Assembly: GCA_964237235.1 (NCBI GenBank)
Contig: CAXSGY010000029.1
Coordinates: forward strand, 5,172-69,171
DNA: 64,000 nucleotides
Direction of reading: 5' to 3'
Source: GCA-002050365 sp964237235
GTDB taxonomy: Bacteria > Acidobacteriota > Blastocatellia > Pyrinomonadales > Pyrinomonadaceae
Shown: positions 8,610-16,889 of the stretch, piece by piece
Layout: each line of letters starts with the position of its first letter
How positions within the stretch are numbered: position 1 is the stretch's first letter
Notes under the pieces: model-generated
What the model saw: only the letters and a program-made list of their open reading frames with translations
Database searches by the model: none
What the model was told of the DNA's origin: nothing
Program-made: the position numbers and the translations under genes

Positions 8610-8777
8610 TTATCTCGCACTGCCACTCGACATCACGTGCCTTGCCCAAGTGCTGGTTGTAGCCGGATGCCTGTTATCTTTCAAACTTGATTTATACTTT
8701 GTAAAGTCAGGAAATCCGTCCCTGAGTTTAATTTTGTTTCCCGCATCATAAAAGGCTGCGTATTGGTTAACAATCAA
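8610..8777 (-). pseudogene. Possible coding relic in a 438-base gene-poor spacer
   Basis: The interval 8414-8851 holds no complete gene. On the minus strand a 55-codon open stretch from a TTG at 8777 to a TAA at 8610 reads like protein (VNQYAAFYDAGNKIKLRDG, then FPDFTKYKSSLKD). The base words here differ from the neighbouring genes. The G-x-PDF-x-x-Y pattern recalls the junction region of some polymorphic-toxin C-terminal domains, but the match is weak. It has no ribosome-binding site. A short palindrome (GGGACAGAGCGCGAGCGTCCC) lies at about 8799-8819. It may simply be chance. Confidence 0.25.
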
Positions 8778-8851
8778 TGTACTAAAACTCTGTATCCGGG
8801 ACAGAGCGCGAGCGTCCCGCCTATGCTCCGGTCAATTTTGTGACCGCGCTT

Positions 8852-10690
8852 TCACCATTTCGACGCATCGCGCTCGATGTAAACGAATTTCCAGGGATGC
8901 AAAGTCAGCGCGTTCGGATACATTCCTTTGACGTATGGTTTTTTGAGCCAGTTGGTCGAACTCGTGGTTAAAGGAATTATCGGCTGTTCGTTGAGGAAAA
9001 TGGTTTCGGCTTCGGCGAGCAGTTGGTTGCGTTTCGTTTCGTCGAGCGTGCGGTTGGCGACATCGAGCAATTTGGTATATTGCTCGTTTTTCCAGCCCGT
9101 GCCGTTGTCGCCGCCGTCGGTGGCGAAGATGCTCAGAAAACTATACGGGTCAACGTAATCCGCCGCGTAGCCGTAACGGGCGAAGCCTTTGTAGTCGAGC
9201 TTCGAGGTTGCGCTGACGAAGGCTTTGGTTTCCATATTTTTGAGCGTGACGGTTAAGCCCAAATTTTGCTTCCACTGCGATTGAATCATCTCGGCGGTGA
9301 ATTTATTTCCGGCTGACGTGTTATAGGTGATTTCAATTTCCTGAATCGGAAATTTGCCCGCGTCGAAATTCCCTTGCGCGTCTTTGTAACCGGCTTCAGC
9401 GAGCATTTGTTTGGCTTTTTCGGGGTTAAATTCAACTGCCTGCACCGAAGAATAGCCTTTGAAAATATCGGTCGGAATTAAAGTTGATAAAGGTTTCGCG
9501 CTTTGCAGGGCTTTGGCAAGCGTCGCTTTGTCGAGGGCGAGGGCGAACGCCCGCCGGACGCGCGCGTCGTTCATCGGCGGCTTGGTCGTGTTGATAATGT
9601 AATATTCAATCGAGGCTTCGACCGCGTCCTGGTAATCGCCCTTTTTTTTCATAAAGTAAAGCCACGAACGCGGAACCGAACGATTATACGCCGCTTCGAT
9701 TTCACCGGCTTTATACAGATTCATCACCGTCGCCTGTTCTTCGACCGGAAAAAATTTCACCTGCGCGAGCCGGACGTTTGCCGCGTCCCAGTAGTTCGGA
9801 TTTTTTTCGACGACGATTTGGCTGTAAGGCGACCATTCCTTTAAACGAAACGCGCCGCTCGTGATGATATTTTCAGCTTGCGTCCATTTTTTATCGAATT
9901 GCTCGATTGCCGACTGCGGCACGAAGCGGAAAAAATTATACGGCAGAATTTTGACGAAAAACGGAACCGGCTGCGTCAGCGAAATCTTTACCGTTAAATC
10001 GTCAACGGCTTCCACGCCGACATCTTCGGCTTTGACCGGAACGAGCGTTTTACCGGCGATCATTTCTTCGAGCTTCGGGTTCGCTTTGAACGCGGCGGCG
10101 CGTTGTTTCTCGCCCTGCGGAACGGTCAGACGCGCCGGCAGAACCGCGTCCGCGTCCATCAAAAATTCGCCGGTTGCCGCATCCTGCACAAACGCCGCGC
10201 CTTCGTTGAAAGCCTTCGCGTTTTTAATGTAATACGCCTGCCCCGCGCCGCGCGAAGCGAGCTTCGGATCGAGTCCGCGCCTGACGGTGTAAACAAAATC
10301 CTTTGCGGTAATCGCATCCCCGTTCGACCAGCGCGCGTCCGGGCGCAGATGAAATGTAAATTCGGTCGAATCGTCGTTCGATTCCCAACGCTCGGCGATA
10401 GCCGGAACGGGCGCGAGCGTCTGCGGATCGTATTCGACCAAGCCTTCGTAAAGCGCGACGTAAATTCGCTGCTCGACTTGTCCCGTACCGATTTGCGGGT
10501 CGAGCGATTCGGGTTCGGGACCGCTGACGTAACGGACGACATCTTCGGCGGGCAGCGCGACTTTGCCGAAATATTTTTCGTCGCCGTTTGGAATCGAACA
10601 CGCCGCGAGAACGATTGCCGCAACAATAGAAACAACCGGAAAAGTCGGCGGCATATTCAAATTTAAAAATCGTAAAACGCTCTTACGCAT
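8852..10690 (-). CDS. Oligopeptide ABC transporter substrate-binding lipoprotein (SBP family 5)
   Basis: The ~612-residue protein from the ATG at 10690 has a lipoprotein signal ending in IVLAAC. The mature part is a family 5 extracellular solute-binding domain: EPESLDPQIGTGQVEQRIY, ALYEGLVEYDP, FHLRPDARWSNGDAITAKDFVY, and the late TGWKNEQYTKLLDVANR. It resembles OppA and so probably captures oligopeptides, perhaps murein peptides. No permease or ATPase gene of the Opp/Dpp type is adjacent, so it is an orphan binding protein here. It is divergent from the regulator genes at 10.86 kb. Confidence 0.88.
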   Translation of the reverse strand: MRKSVLRFLNLNMPPTFPVVSIVAAIVLAACSIPNGDEKYFGKVALPAEDVVRYVSGPEPESLDPQIGTGQVEQRIYVALYEGLVEYDPQTLAPVPAIAERWESNDDSTEFTFHLRPDARWSNGDAITAKDFVYTVRRGLDPKLASRGAGQAYYIKNAKAFNEGAAFVQDAATGEFLMDADAVLPARLTVPQGEKQRAAAFKANPKLEEMIAGKTLVPVKAEDVGVEAVDDLTVKISLTQPVPFFVKILPYNFFRFVPQSAIEQFDKKWTQAENIITSGAFRLKEWSPYSQIVVEKNPNYWDAANVRLAQVKFFPVEEQATVMNLYKAGEIEAAYNRSVPRSWLYFMKKKGDYQDAVEASIEYYIINTTKPPMNDARVRRAFALALDKATLAKALQSAKPLSTLIPTDIFKGYSSVQAVEFNPEKAKQMLAEAGYKDAQGNFDAGKFPIQEIEITYNTSAGNKFTAEMIQSQWKQNLGLTVTLKNMETKAFVSATSKLDYKGFARYGYAADYVDPYSFLSIFATDGGDNGTGWKNEQYTKLLDVANRTLDETKRNQLLAEAETIFLNEQPIIPLTTSSTNWLKKPYVKGMYPNALTLHPWKFVYIERDASKW

Positions 10691-10817
10691 AAATTTAGAA
10701 TAAATCAACTTGAAGTTTTGAAGTGTGAATTATGGATTCGGTCACGCCGTTCGTCATTGAAATTATTTGTTTGATTGAATAAAAACGAATGACGAACAAG
10801 CTATTATTGATTTTTTT

Positions 10818-10833
10818 TCAAGTTTTACTCAAG
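10818..10833 (+). promoter_or_regulatory. TCAAG direct repeat upstream of the regulator genes
   Basis: TCAAG occurs at 10818 and again at 10829, exactly 11 bases apart (TCAAGTTTTACTCAAG), 25 bases before the start of the first ATPase-module gene. The ten bases TCAAGTTTTA recur at about 16350 in the CTCAA array. SARP/BTAD-type activators are known to bind direct repeats with 11-base phasing, so this is a candidate operator for the regulator at 11716. That link is inference. A 10-bp inverted repeat (10749-10758 with 10788-10797) lies further upstream. Confidence 0.35.
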
Positions 10834-10857
10834 TCCGAACGATTAGAGTAAAATCGT

Positions 10858-11649
10858 ATGATGAACTTCGCTTCACACGAACTCGACGAATGGCGCGACG
10901 CGGGCAATTTTTACGATTTCTCGCCGACCGCTTCCGAACCGAAACCGCAGGTTAAATTCGCGCCGATCAAACTGTTCGCCGACAAGCTGTTGATGCCGCC
11001 GTTTGACGCGCTGCTCGCGCGTCCGCGCCTGTTTCAGCAGCTCGAAAAATCGCTCGCGCAGTTTTCGGCAACCTTGATCGCCGGTCGCGCCGGAATCGGC
11101 AAAACGCTGCTCGCGGCGGATTTTGCCCGTCGCCGGAATTGCCGCGTCGCGTGGTATAAAGCCGACACCGCCGACACGGATTGGCGCGTTTTTTCGAGCT
11201 ATCTGCTCGGCAGCATCGGACAGAGAGGCATCGAAAATTTCAATTTCGACGAAAACGATGTTTCTTCCGCGACCGAAGCAATCACTGCCCGATTCGGCGC
11301 GGCGGCTGACGGAAAACCGCTGTTAATCGTTCTCGACGATTTGCATACGGTTTTCGATGCGGCGTGGTTTGCCGAATTTTTCAACGGCTTCGTGCGTGCC
11401 TTGATGCCGTCCGCGCAGATCCTTTTGATTGCCCGCACTTTGCCGCCGCTGTCGCTCTGGCGGCTTCGCTCGAAACAGATTTTAGGCGTGCTGGACGAAA
11501 AAATTCTGACCTGCACTCTGGACGAAGCGAGCGAGCTTTTTCGCGCCTATCAATTATCGGCGGCGGCGGCGCGTTCGGCTCATAAACAAACCTACGGCAG
11601 AATCGTCAAATTAAAGGAAATCGCCGAAAGAAAGTCCTCGCTGTTATGA
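10858..11649 (+). CDS. Stand-alone MalT-like STAND ATPase module (short)
   Basis: The 263-residue protein matches only the nucleotide-binding part of MalT/LuxR-type STAND regulators. It shows an LLMPPFDALLARPRL entry motif, Walker A GRAGIGKT near residue 80, and Walker B LIVLDDLH near residue 160. The chain ends where the neighbouring regulator continues into its winged-helix, TPR and DNA-binding parts (QTYGRIVKLKEIAE here aligns with RTHGWVTALQLVRQ there). No DNA-binding domain is present. It is either a truncated paralogue or a free ATPase partner of the next gene, which starts 66 bases later in the same direction. Confidence 0.75.
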   Translation: MMNFASHELDEWRDAGNFYDFSPTASEPKPQVKFAPIKLFADKLLMPPFDALLARPRLFQQLEKSLAQFSATLIAGRAGIGKTLLAADFARRRNCRVAWYKADTADTDWRVFSSYLLGSIGQRGIENFNFDENDVSSATEAITARFGAAADGKPLLIVLDDLHTVFDAAWFAEFFNGFVRALMPSAQILLIARTLPPLSLWRLRSKQILGVLDEKILTCTLDEASELFRAYQLSAAAARSAHKQTYGRIVKLKEIAERKSSLL

Positions 11650-11715
11650 ATTAAAATTTGTTCACTTGCGCTAAATCGTTATAATCGAATTTATAACGCC
11701 CCGAATTGACAGCCG

Positions 11716-14700
11716 ATGAGCAAGCCGAATTTTTTTCTGCGGACAAAACTTCTTCCGCCGCGCCACGTGCCGGAAATTTTGCCGCGCCCGCGCTTAATCA
11801 ATAAATTAAAGGCAAACTTAAACGCTCCCGTTACACTCGTGACCGCCGACGCGGGCTGCGGAAAAACGACGCTCGTCGCCGAGTTTTTGCGCGGTCAGCC
11901 GCGCGAAACCGTCTGGTATCAGCTCGACCACACGGATGCCGATCCGTTCGTTTTTCTCGGCTACATCTGTCACGGCATCAAGCGTTTCGCGCCGGATTTC
12001 GGCGAAACTCTGCTTCCCTACCTGAATGAAGGCGGCGACGATCTGCTCGCGCATCCCGAACGCGCCGTTGATTTGCTGCTTAATGAAATTCTCGAATCAA
12101 TCGAACAGCCGTTCGTTTTAATTCTCGACGATTATCACCACATCGGGCGCGAAACGATTGTTCATCAACTCGTTGACCGGTTGCTGCAATACTCCTCCGA
12201 TATGATTCATCTGATCATCACGGCGCGCGACGTGCCGCCGCTCCAGATTATGCGCCGCCGCGTCGGAGCGGCGGCGTTGGTTATCAGCCGCGAAGAATTG
12301 CTGTTTACCGACGAAGAAGTGCGCGAGCTTTTTCGGACGACTTTGAGCATCGACCTCAAACCCGAAGAAATCGCCGAATATCGCCAGCGGACACACGGTT
12401 GGGTCACGGCTCTCCAGCTCGTTCGCCAAGCCGCCGAACAGGAAATCAATCTAAAAGGCACGGCGCATCAGACAAATTTGAGCGAAATGCTCAGGCAATC
12501 GGAAAAGGATATTTTCGATTATTTCGCCGAAGAAGTTTTCGCCCGCGAATCTTCGGAGACGCAAAATCTCTTGATGCGGCTCGCCTTGCTCGACAGTTTG
12601 CCGCTCGAAGTTTGCAGCTCGCTGTTTCCCGAAATGCGCTGTGCGGCGGAATTGCCGGAACTGGTCAAAAAAAATATCTTTTTAACCGTCGCCGGCGAAC
12701 GCGCGAGCGATGAAGAATACCGCATTCATCCGCTTTTTCGGGATTTTTTGCTGCGCCGTTTTCGCGCCGAACGAGGACGCGTTGAAATCGCCGCCGAGCG
12801 CGTTCGCATCGCCGAATTTTTTCTGAGCAAATCGCTTTGGGCGACCGCTTTGCCGTATCTTTTGGAAGCCGAAGAATTTGCCCGCGCCGCCGAAATTATT
12901 CACGAACACGGCAAACAATGGCTGGCGGGCGGCGCGGTAATGACGCTCGGCATTTTCGCTGCCCGCATCCCCGACGAATTTTTGGACGAATTCCCGCGCT
13001 CTCTGCTTTATGCGGCGGAAACTGCCAGGCTGCAGGGCGAAACGGAGAAAGCCGCCAGATTTTTGCAGCGCGCGGTTAAGCTGCTGCACGAACAGAAGGA
13101 TTTTGAAGACGAAGCCGAAGCCCTGCATTCTTTGGCGAGCATCGCCCGGCGGCGCGGCAAATGTTCCGACGCGCTCGATTTGCTCGAAAAGGCGGAAACG
13201 CTCGTCGCCGAAGATTCGGAAGTGCGTATGAAATGCGAAAATACGCGCGGTCTTTGTTTGATCGGCACGGGCGCGTGGACTGACGCGGAGAGACATTTCC
13301 GGCTCGCGCTCGAATCGGCGGAAAAACATTCGAACGAACAATACGCGCGGCTCATCGCGCACAACCTGGCTTTACCGGCGGGCTTGCGCGGCGATTTCAG
13401 CGAAGCTCTGCGCTGGTTCAAACGAATTTTCCGCGCCGACAAACCCGAAGCCCAACTGCCGCAGGAATCAATCGGACATCTCAACGTCGCGCGGCTGCAT
13501 TTGTATCGCGGCGAGTTAAACGAAACCGAAACGCATCTCGGCAAAGCTCTCGAACTCGCACAGATTTATAATTTGAAACATCTGAACGGCGAGATTTTTG
13601 AATCTTATGCGAATTTTTATCGTGAAAAACGCGACTTCGCGCACGCCGCCGAATTTTACGAGCGCGCCGGAAAATCCTACGAGGAAGACGGCGTTGATCC
13701 TTCGACCAGAGAATTCAACGAAGAACGCGCCGCGCTCGCGGCAATGCACGGCGATTTGGTGACGGCGCGCAATCTGCTCGAAAATCTGCTCGCCGTTCGT
13801 CAAGAAAACAAAAACGAAATCGGTTCCTACACCGTCCGGCTCGGACTGTGCCGCATCAAATTGGAACAAAAGGAATTTGACGGAATCGTCGCGGAACTCG
13901 AATTGATTTTGCAATTTTTCCACGATAGAAATCTTTATTATTACGAAGCGGCGGCGGCAATTTCGCTGGCAGCCGCGCTGTTCGTCGAAGGCAGGCGAAT
14001 GGAAATGCTTGCGCCCGCGCAGAGAGCTTTGGATTTGGCGGCGCGTTTCGATTACGAATATTTTCTGCGCGGCGAAACAAAACGTTATCCGGCACTGTTC
14101 GCCGACGAAGGAATCATCGGCAAGCTGCCGCTCGATTTGCGCGAAAGCGTGGTTCAAGGGATGAGGAATGCGGGCGGAGAGATGAAAAAAGGAAAATCCG
14201 ATTCGGTTCATCGCTCATCGTCCAGTTTTCAGCCCTCCGCAGCCGTGCCGGTCGTTGATTTGACGTTAAAATTGCTCGGACACGTCGAGATTTACCGCGA
14301 CCCGACGAAGCACTTCGCGCCCGATGCCTGGACGACGCGCCGCGCCCGCGATATTTTTTGTTTTATCGCCGCCAGCCGTCACCGCCGCGCCGACAAAGAC
14401 GTGATTGTTGACGCTTTCTGGACCGATGCGGAACTCGACGCGATTGAAAAAAATTTTCACCCGACGATTTCGCACGTTCGCAAAGCCCTCAACAGCCGCC
14501 AGACTTTCAAACAGAATTTTTTAATTTTCCGCGACGGCGCGTATCAATTAAATCCCGAATTGGCATATTCGATTGACACCGAAGAATTTGAAAATTACAT
14601 ACTCGGCGCGGAAAAAGCCAAGCGCGAAAACGACGCGGAAAATCTGCGCGAATGTTTGGAAGCGGCACGTGAATTGTATCGAGGCGAATTTATGGCGGGC

Positions 14701-15012
14701 GTTTACGACGATTGGGCGGAAGAACGCCGCGCTTATTATTCCGAGCAAATTCTGCGCGTTTTAAACGGCTTGGCAAAGCTCGCGTTCAAGGAAAAAAGCT
14801 GGGCGCAGGCTTTGAAAATCGCCAACGAAATTTTGCAGATTGACCCGTTCCGCGAAGACATTCATCGTCTCGTTATGAAAATCTTCGCCGCGCAGGGCAA
14901 ACCCGCCAAAATTAAGGAACAATTTGAAACGTTACAGGAACTTCTTAAAAAGGAACTCGGCATTGCGCCGTCGGCGGAAACGCGCAAAACTTTTCAAGAA
15001 TCGTTTAGGTAA
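11716..15012 (+). CDS. STAND-TPR-BTAD transcriptional regulator (MalT/SARP hybrid)
   Basis: The 1,098-residue protein has a MalT-like N-terminal STAND ATPase (Walker A ADAGCGKTT at 44-52; Walker B FVLILDDYHHIG near 133-144), a helical middle of TPR-like repeats (about 380-800), and a C-terminal winged-helix plus bacterial transcriptional activator domain (from about 850: LTLKLLGHVEIYRD, TTRRARDIFCFIAAS, then GEFMAGVYDDWAEERR and FREDIHRLVMKIFA). Such proteins are ligand- and ATP-gated activators; the inducer is unknown. Unlike E. coli MalT it ends in a SARP/BTAD module rather than a LuxR helix-turn-helix. The next gene encodes a secreted protein and may be a target. Confidence 0.9.
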   Translation: MSKPNFFLRTKLLPPRHVPEILPRPRLINKLKANLNAPVTLVTADAGCGKTTLVAEFLRGQPRETVWYQLDHTDADPFVFLGYICHGIKRFAPDFGETLLPYLNEGGDDLLAHPERAVDLLLNEILESIEQPFVLILDDYHHIGRETIVHQLVDRLLQYSSDMIHLIITARDVPPLQIMRRRVGAAALVISREELLFTDEEVRELFRTTLSIDLKPEEIAEYRQRTHGWVTALQLVRQAAEQEINLKGTAHQTNLSEMLRQSEKDIFDYFAEEVFARESSETQNLLMRLALLDSLPLEVCSSLFPEMRCAAELPELVKKNIFLTVAGERASDEEYRIHPLFRDFLLRRFRAERGRVEIAAERVRIAEFFLSKSLWATALPYLLEAEEFARAAEIIHEHGKQWLAGGAVMTLGIFAARIPDEFLDEFPRSLLYAAETARLQGETEKAARFLQRAVKLLHEQKDFEDEAEALHSLASIARRRGKCSDALDLLEKAETLVAEDSEVRMKCENTRGLCLIGTGAWTDAERHFRLALESAEKHSNEQYARLIAHNLALPAGLRGDFSEALRWFKRIFRADKPEAQLPQESIGHLNVARLHLYRGELNETETHLGKALELAQIYNLKHLNGEIFESYANFYREKRDFAHAAEFYERAGKSYEEDGVDPSTREFNEERAALAAMHGDLVTARNLLENLLAVRQENKNEIGSYTVRLGLCRIKLEQKEFDGIVAELELILQFFHDRNLYYYEAAAAISLAAALFVEGRRMEMLAPAQRALDLAARFDYEYFLRGETKRYPALFADEGIIGKLPLDLRESVVQGMRNAGGEMKKGKSDSVHRSSSSFQPSAAVPVVDLTLKLLGHVEIYRDPTKHFAPDAWTTRRARDIFCFIAASRHRRADKDVIVDAFWTDAELDAIEKNFHPTISHVRKALNSRQTFKQNFLIFRDGAYQLNPELAYSIDTEEFENYILGAEKAKRENDAENLRECLEAARELYRGEFMAGVYDDWAEERRAYYSEQILRVLNGLAKLAFKEKSWAQALKIANEILQIDPFREDIHRLVMKIFAAQGKPAKIKEQFETLQELLKKELGIAPSAETRKTFQESFR

Positions 15013-15066
15013 CGAATGAGACAAAGAAAATAGATTTTTCCAAATTGAACGGAAGGAGTAACGGAT

Positions 15067-16131
15067 ATGAATTCAAAAAGAGCGAGAATTTTCGCGGCGA
15101 CGATCTTTTTAATGACTTTTTGTTTGTTATTTTCGGTCGGCGGCGCGGCGGCGCAGGTCGTTTTCGACAGCGCGAGCCGCGGCGCGGCTTTCAGCAACAC
15201 GGGCGTTTTATCTTTAACGTGGCAGCACACGGTAACGGCGGGCGGAACGAATCGGGCGTTGTTCGTCGGCATCTCGACGACGGTCGCGCCGCTTTTGTCG
15301 GGCGCGCCGATTTGCACGACGCAGCCGCTGCTTTGCATTGGCAGCCCTTTGAGCGGAAACACTTCGGCGCGCGTCATCTCAGTTACTTACAACGGTGTAG
15401 CGATGCAGCAGGTCGGCTTTCAGGTTTCGTCGGATATGGCGCAGGCGGTCGAGATTTTCCGGCTCGTCGCGCCGTCAACCGGAACGCATAACGTCGTCGT
15501 GATGTTTAATCCGATCATCGTTTTTCAAGTTGTCGGCGGCTCGACTTCGTTTACGGGAGTTTCGCAAACCACGCCGAACGGCGTTTTTACATCGGCTTTC
15601 GGCAACAACAATGCGCCCACGGTTTCGGTCGGCGACGCGGTGAACGGCGATGTCGTTCTCGACGCGCTCGGCGTTCCGCCGAGCGCGAATAACGCCGTCG
15701 TCGGCGCGAATCAAACCGAACGTTATAACGGGCGAACGTTTTTTAATAATTCGTATGATTTGGGCGCGGGCAGCACCGAACCCGGCACGGCGGCGACCGA
15801 GACGATGAGCTGGACGACGACCAACGTGAGCAACTGGGCGTTAGCCGCCGTCGCCGTCAAACAGTCAATCATAACGGCGGCGGGCGTGGCAGTCGGCGGG
15901 CGCGTCGTCAATTCTCACGGCAGAGGTGTTCCGCGCGCGGTCGTCAGCTCAACCGACGCGCAAGGAAAAATGCGTCTGGCGCGGACGAACTTTTTCGGCT
16001 ATTACCGCTTTGAACAGTTGGCGGCGGGCGAAACTTATATTTTCAATGTCGAATCAAAATCCTTTACATTTGCGCCGCGCGTTTTAATCGTGAATGAAGA
16101 TATAAGCGATTTAAATTTAATCGTTCAATAA
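15067..16131 (+). CDS. Secreted protein with C-terminal carboxypeptidase-regulatory-like domain
   Basis: The 354-residue protein has a clear signal peptide (about residues 1-30, ending GGAAAQ), a beta-rich Ala/Thr/Ser/Gly body of ~230 residues, and a C-terminal domain from about 270 (VGGRVVNSHGRGVPRAVVS...GYYRFEQLAAGETYIFNVESK) of the carboxypeptidase regulatory-like beta-sandwich type. A GGAAGGAG ribosome-binding site precedes the start. It follows the large regulator by 54 bases with no terminator, so co-transcription is plausible. It likely acts at the cell surface or outside; the function is not recognised. Confidence 0.75.
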   Translation: MNSKRARIFAATIFLMTFCLLFSVGGAAAQVVFDSASRGAAFSNTGVLSLTWQHTVTAGGTNRALFVGISTTVAPLLSGAPICTTQPLLCIGSPLSGNTSARVISVTYNGVAMQQVGFQVSSDMAQAVEIFRLVAPSTGTHNVVVMFNPIIVFQVVGGSTSFTGVSQTTPNGVFTSAFGNNNAPTVSVGDAVNGDVVLDALGVPPSANNAVVGANQTERYNGRTFFNNSYDLGAGSTEPGTAATETMSWTTTNVSNWALAAVAVKQSIITAAGVAVGGRVVNSHGRGVPRAVVSSTDAQGKMRLARTNFFGYYRFEQLAAGETYIFNVESKSFTFAPRVLIVNEDISDLNLIVQ

Positions 16132-16165
16132 CGAAAACCTGATTAGGCTTCCGGTGAAAGCGACA

Positions 16166-16232
16166 CACGGAATAAGTGTAAAGTGATAAGTGACAAATGA
16201 TATACACTCCCTGACACTTTTCACCTTCTACT
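16166..16232. repeat. Word-like palindromic spacer repeat (AAGTGATAAGTGACA type)
   Basis: The spacer contains GGAATAAGTGTAAAGTGATA followed by CACTTTTCACCTTCTACTTA, opposed copies of a TAAGTGA/TCACTTA theme. The same word CGGAATAAGTG is found inverted at about 36108-36118. It looks like intergenic repeat material, not a gene. Confidence 0.5.
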
Positions 16233-16293
16233 TATTTAAGGATCGTTTCGTCATTCATTCGCTCAAGCATTTACAATAGAAATTCAAATCTTG

Positions 16294-16323
16294 AAAAAGA
16301 CAGGCTAAACGGCTTGTCTTTTT
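16294..16323 (+). terminator. Rho-independent terminator
   Basis: AAAAAGACAGG (16294-16304) pairs with CTTGTCTTTTT (16313-16323) with one G-T pair and an 8-base loop, and the right arm runs into more T. It lies downstream of the secreted-protein gene. Confidence 0.75.
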
Positions 16324-16337
16324 TTCATTTTTAAATT

Positions 16338-16396
16338 CTCAACTCTGCCTCAAGTTTTATAAAACTCAAAAAAAATTCGCCTCAAGGATTACTCAA
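16338..16396 (+). promoter_or_regulatory. Array of five CTCAA direct repeats
   Basis: CTCAA occurs at 16338, 16349, 16365, 16381 and 16392, so the spacings are 11, 16, 16 and 11 bases, a symmetrical pattern. The second copy is part of TCAAGTTTTA, which is also found in the promoter of the ATPase-module/regulator genes. The array ends ~63 bases upstream of the small-peptide gene at 16459. Direct repeats with 11-base phasing fit a SARP/BTAD-type binding site; this is inference from position and pattern. Confidence 0.45.
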
Positions 16397-16458
16397 ATTC
16401 GATTTTATATTCTTGAGCCAGTTAATTGTTCAAATCAATCGGAGCAGTAGAAGGAACA

Positions 16459-16642
16459 ATGAAAAATCAAAACAGTCAAACATTTCGCAAAATTTGTCGG
16501 ATATTTTCTAATCGCCGCGTTTGTCGCCGCTTTCAGCTTTGCCGGGACCGGATTTGAACCGAATTTGACGATTAACCGAACGACGTTGGCAACGAAACTC
16601 GCAAGTTTCAGCCGGTTGTTCAAAATCGCCGGCAAATTATAA
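16459..16642 (+). pseudogene. Frameshifted small secreted-peptide gene
   Basis: An ATG at 16459 follows AGAAGGAACA, but that frame stops after ~32 codons. The +1 frame, entered just after the start, has no start codon yet reads KIKTVKHFAKFVGY, then FLIAAFVAAFSFAGTG and a short tail ending FKIAGKL before TAA at 16640. This looks like a signal peptide with a ~30-residue mature part. Removing one A from the five-A run at 16462-16466 would join the ATG to this frame and give a 60-residue product. It is therefore a real frameshift mutation, a slippage-controlled gene, or a sequencing error in a homopolymer. Confidence 0.55.
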
Positions 16643-16674
16643 AGTTTTCGCTTTAGGGGAGCGAAAAAAAAGCG

Positions 16675-16706
16675 CGGGGCGGAGAGAAGCGATTCTTTCC
16701 GCCCCG
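16675..16706. terminator. GC-rich hairpin terminator
   Basis: CGGGGCGGA (16675-16683) pairs with TCCGCCCCG (16698-16706), followed by TGTCTTTATT. It lies just after the small-peptide reading frame and probably ends its transcript. Confidence 0.7.
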
Positions 16707-16838
16707 TGTCTTTATTCGTGAATTGAAAAAGAGGAAAAAAGATAAAACGCGCGGTAAACGAATCTACAAAAAATTATAGAGCGGTTGCCGGTTAAAAACT
16801 CTCGAAAAATTGGTCAGCTTAAATTTTGAGAAACCATC

Positions 16839-16874
16839 AAAAAAAGCGGTCTCAAGCTTGGGACCGCTTTTTTT
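16839..16874. terminator. Bidirectional terminator next to the TonB-dependent receptor gene
   Basis: AAAAAAAGCGGTC (16839-16851) pairs perfectly with GACCGCTTTTTTT (16862-16874) around a 10-base loop. A and T runs on the two sides allow termination from both strands. It ends the receptor gene that comes from the right. Confidence 0.85.
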
Positions 16875-16889
16875 GTTTCTGAATAAATA

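Noticed and set aside
12682..13362. 226-codon minus-strand ORF
   Set aside because: Lies within the large regulator gene on the opposite strand; Arg/Phe-rich shadow without motif.
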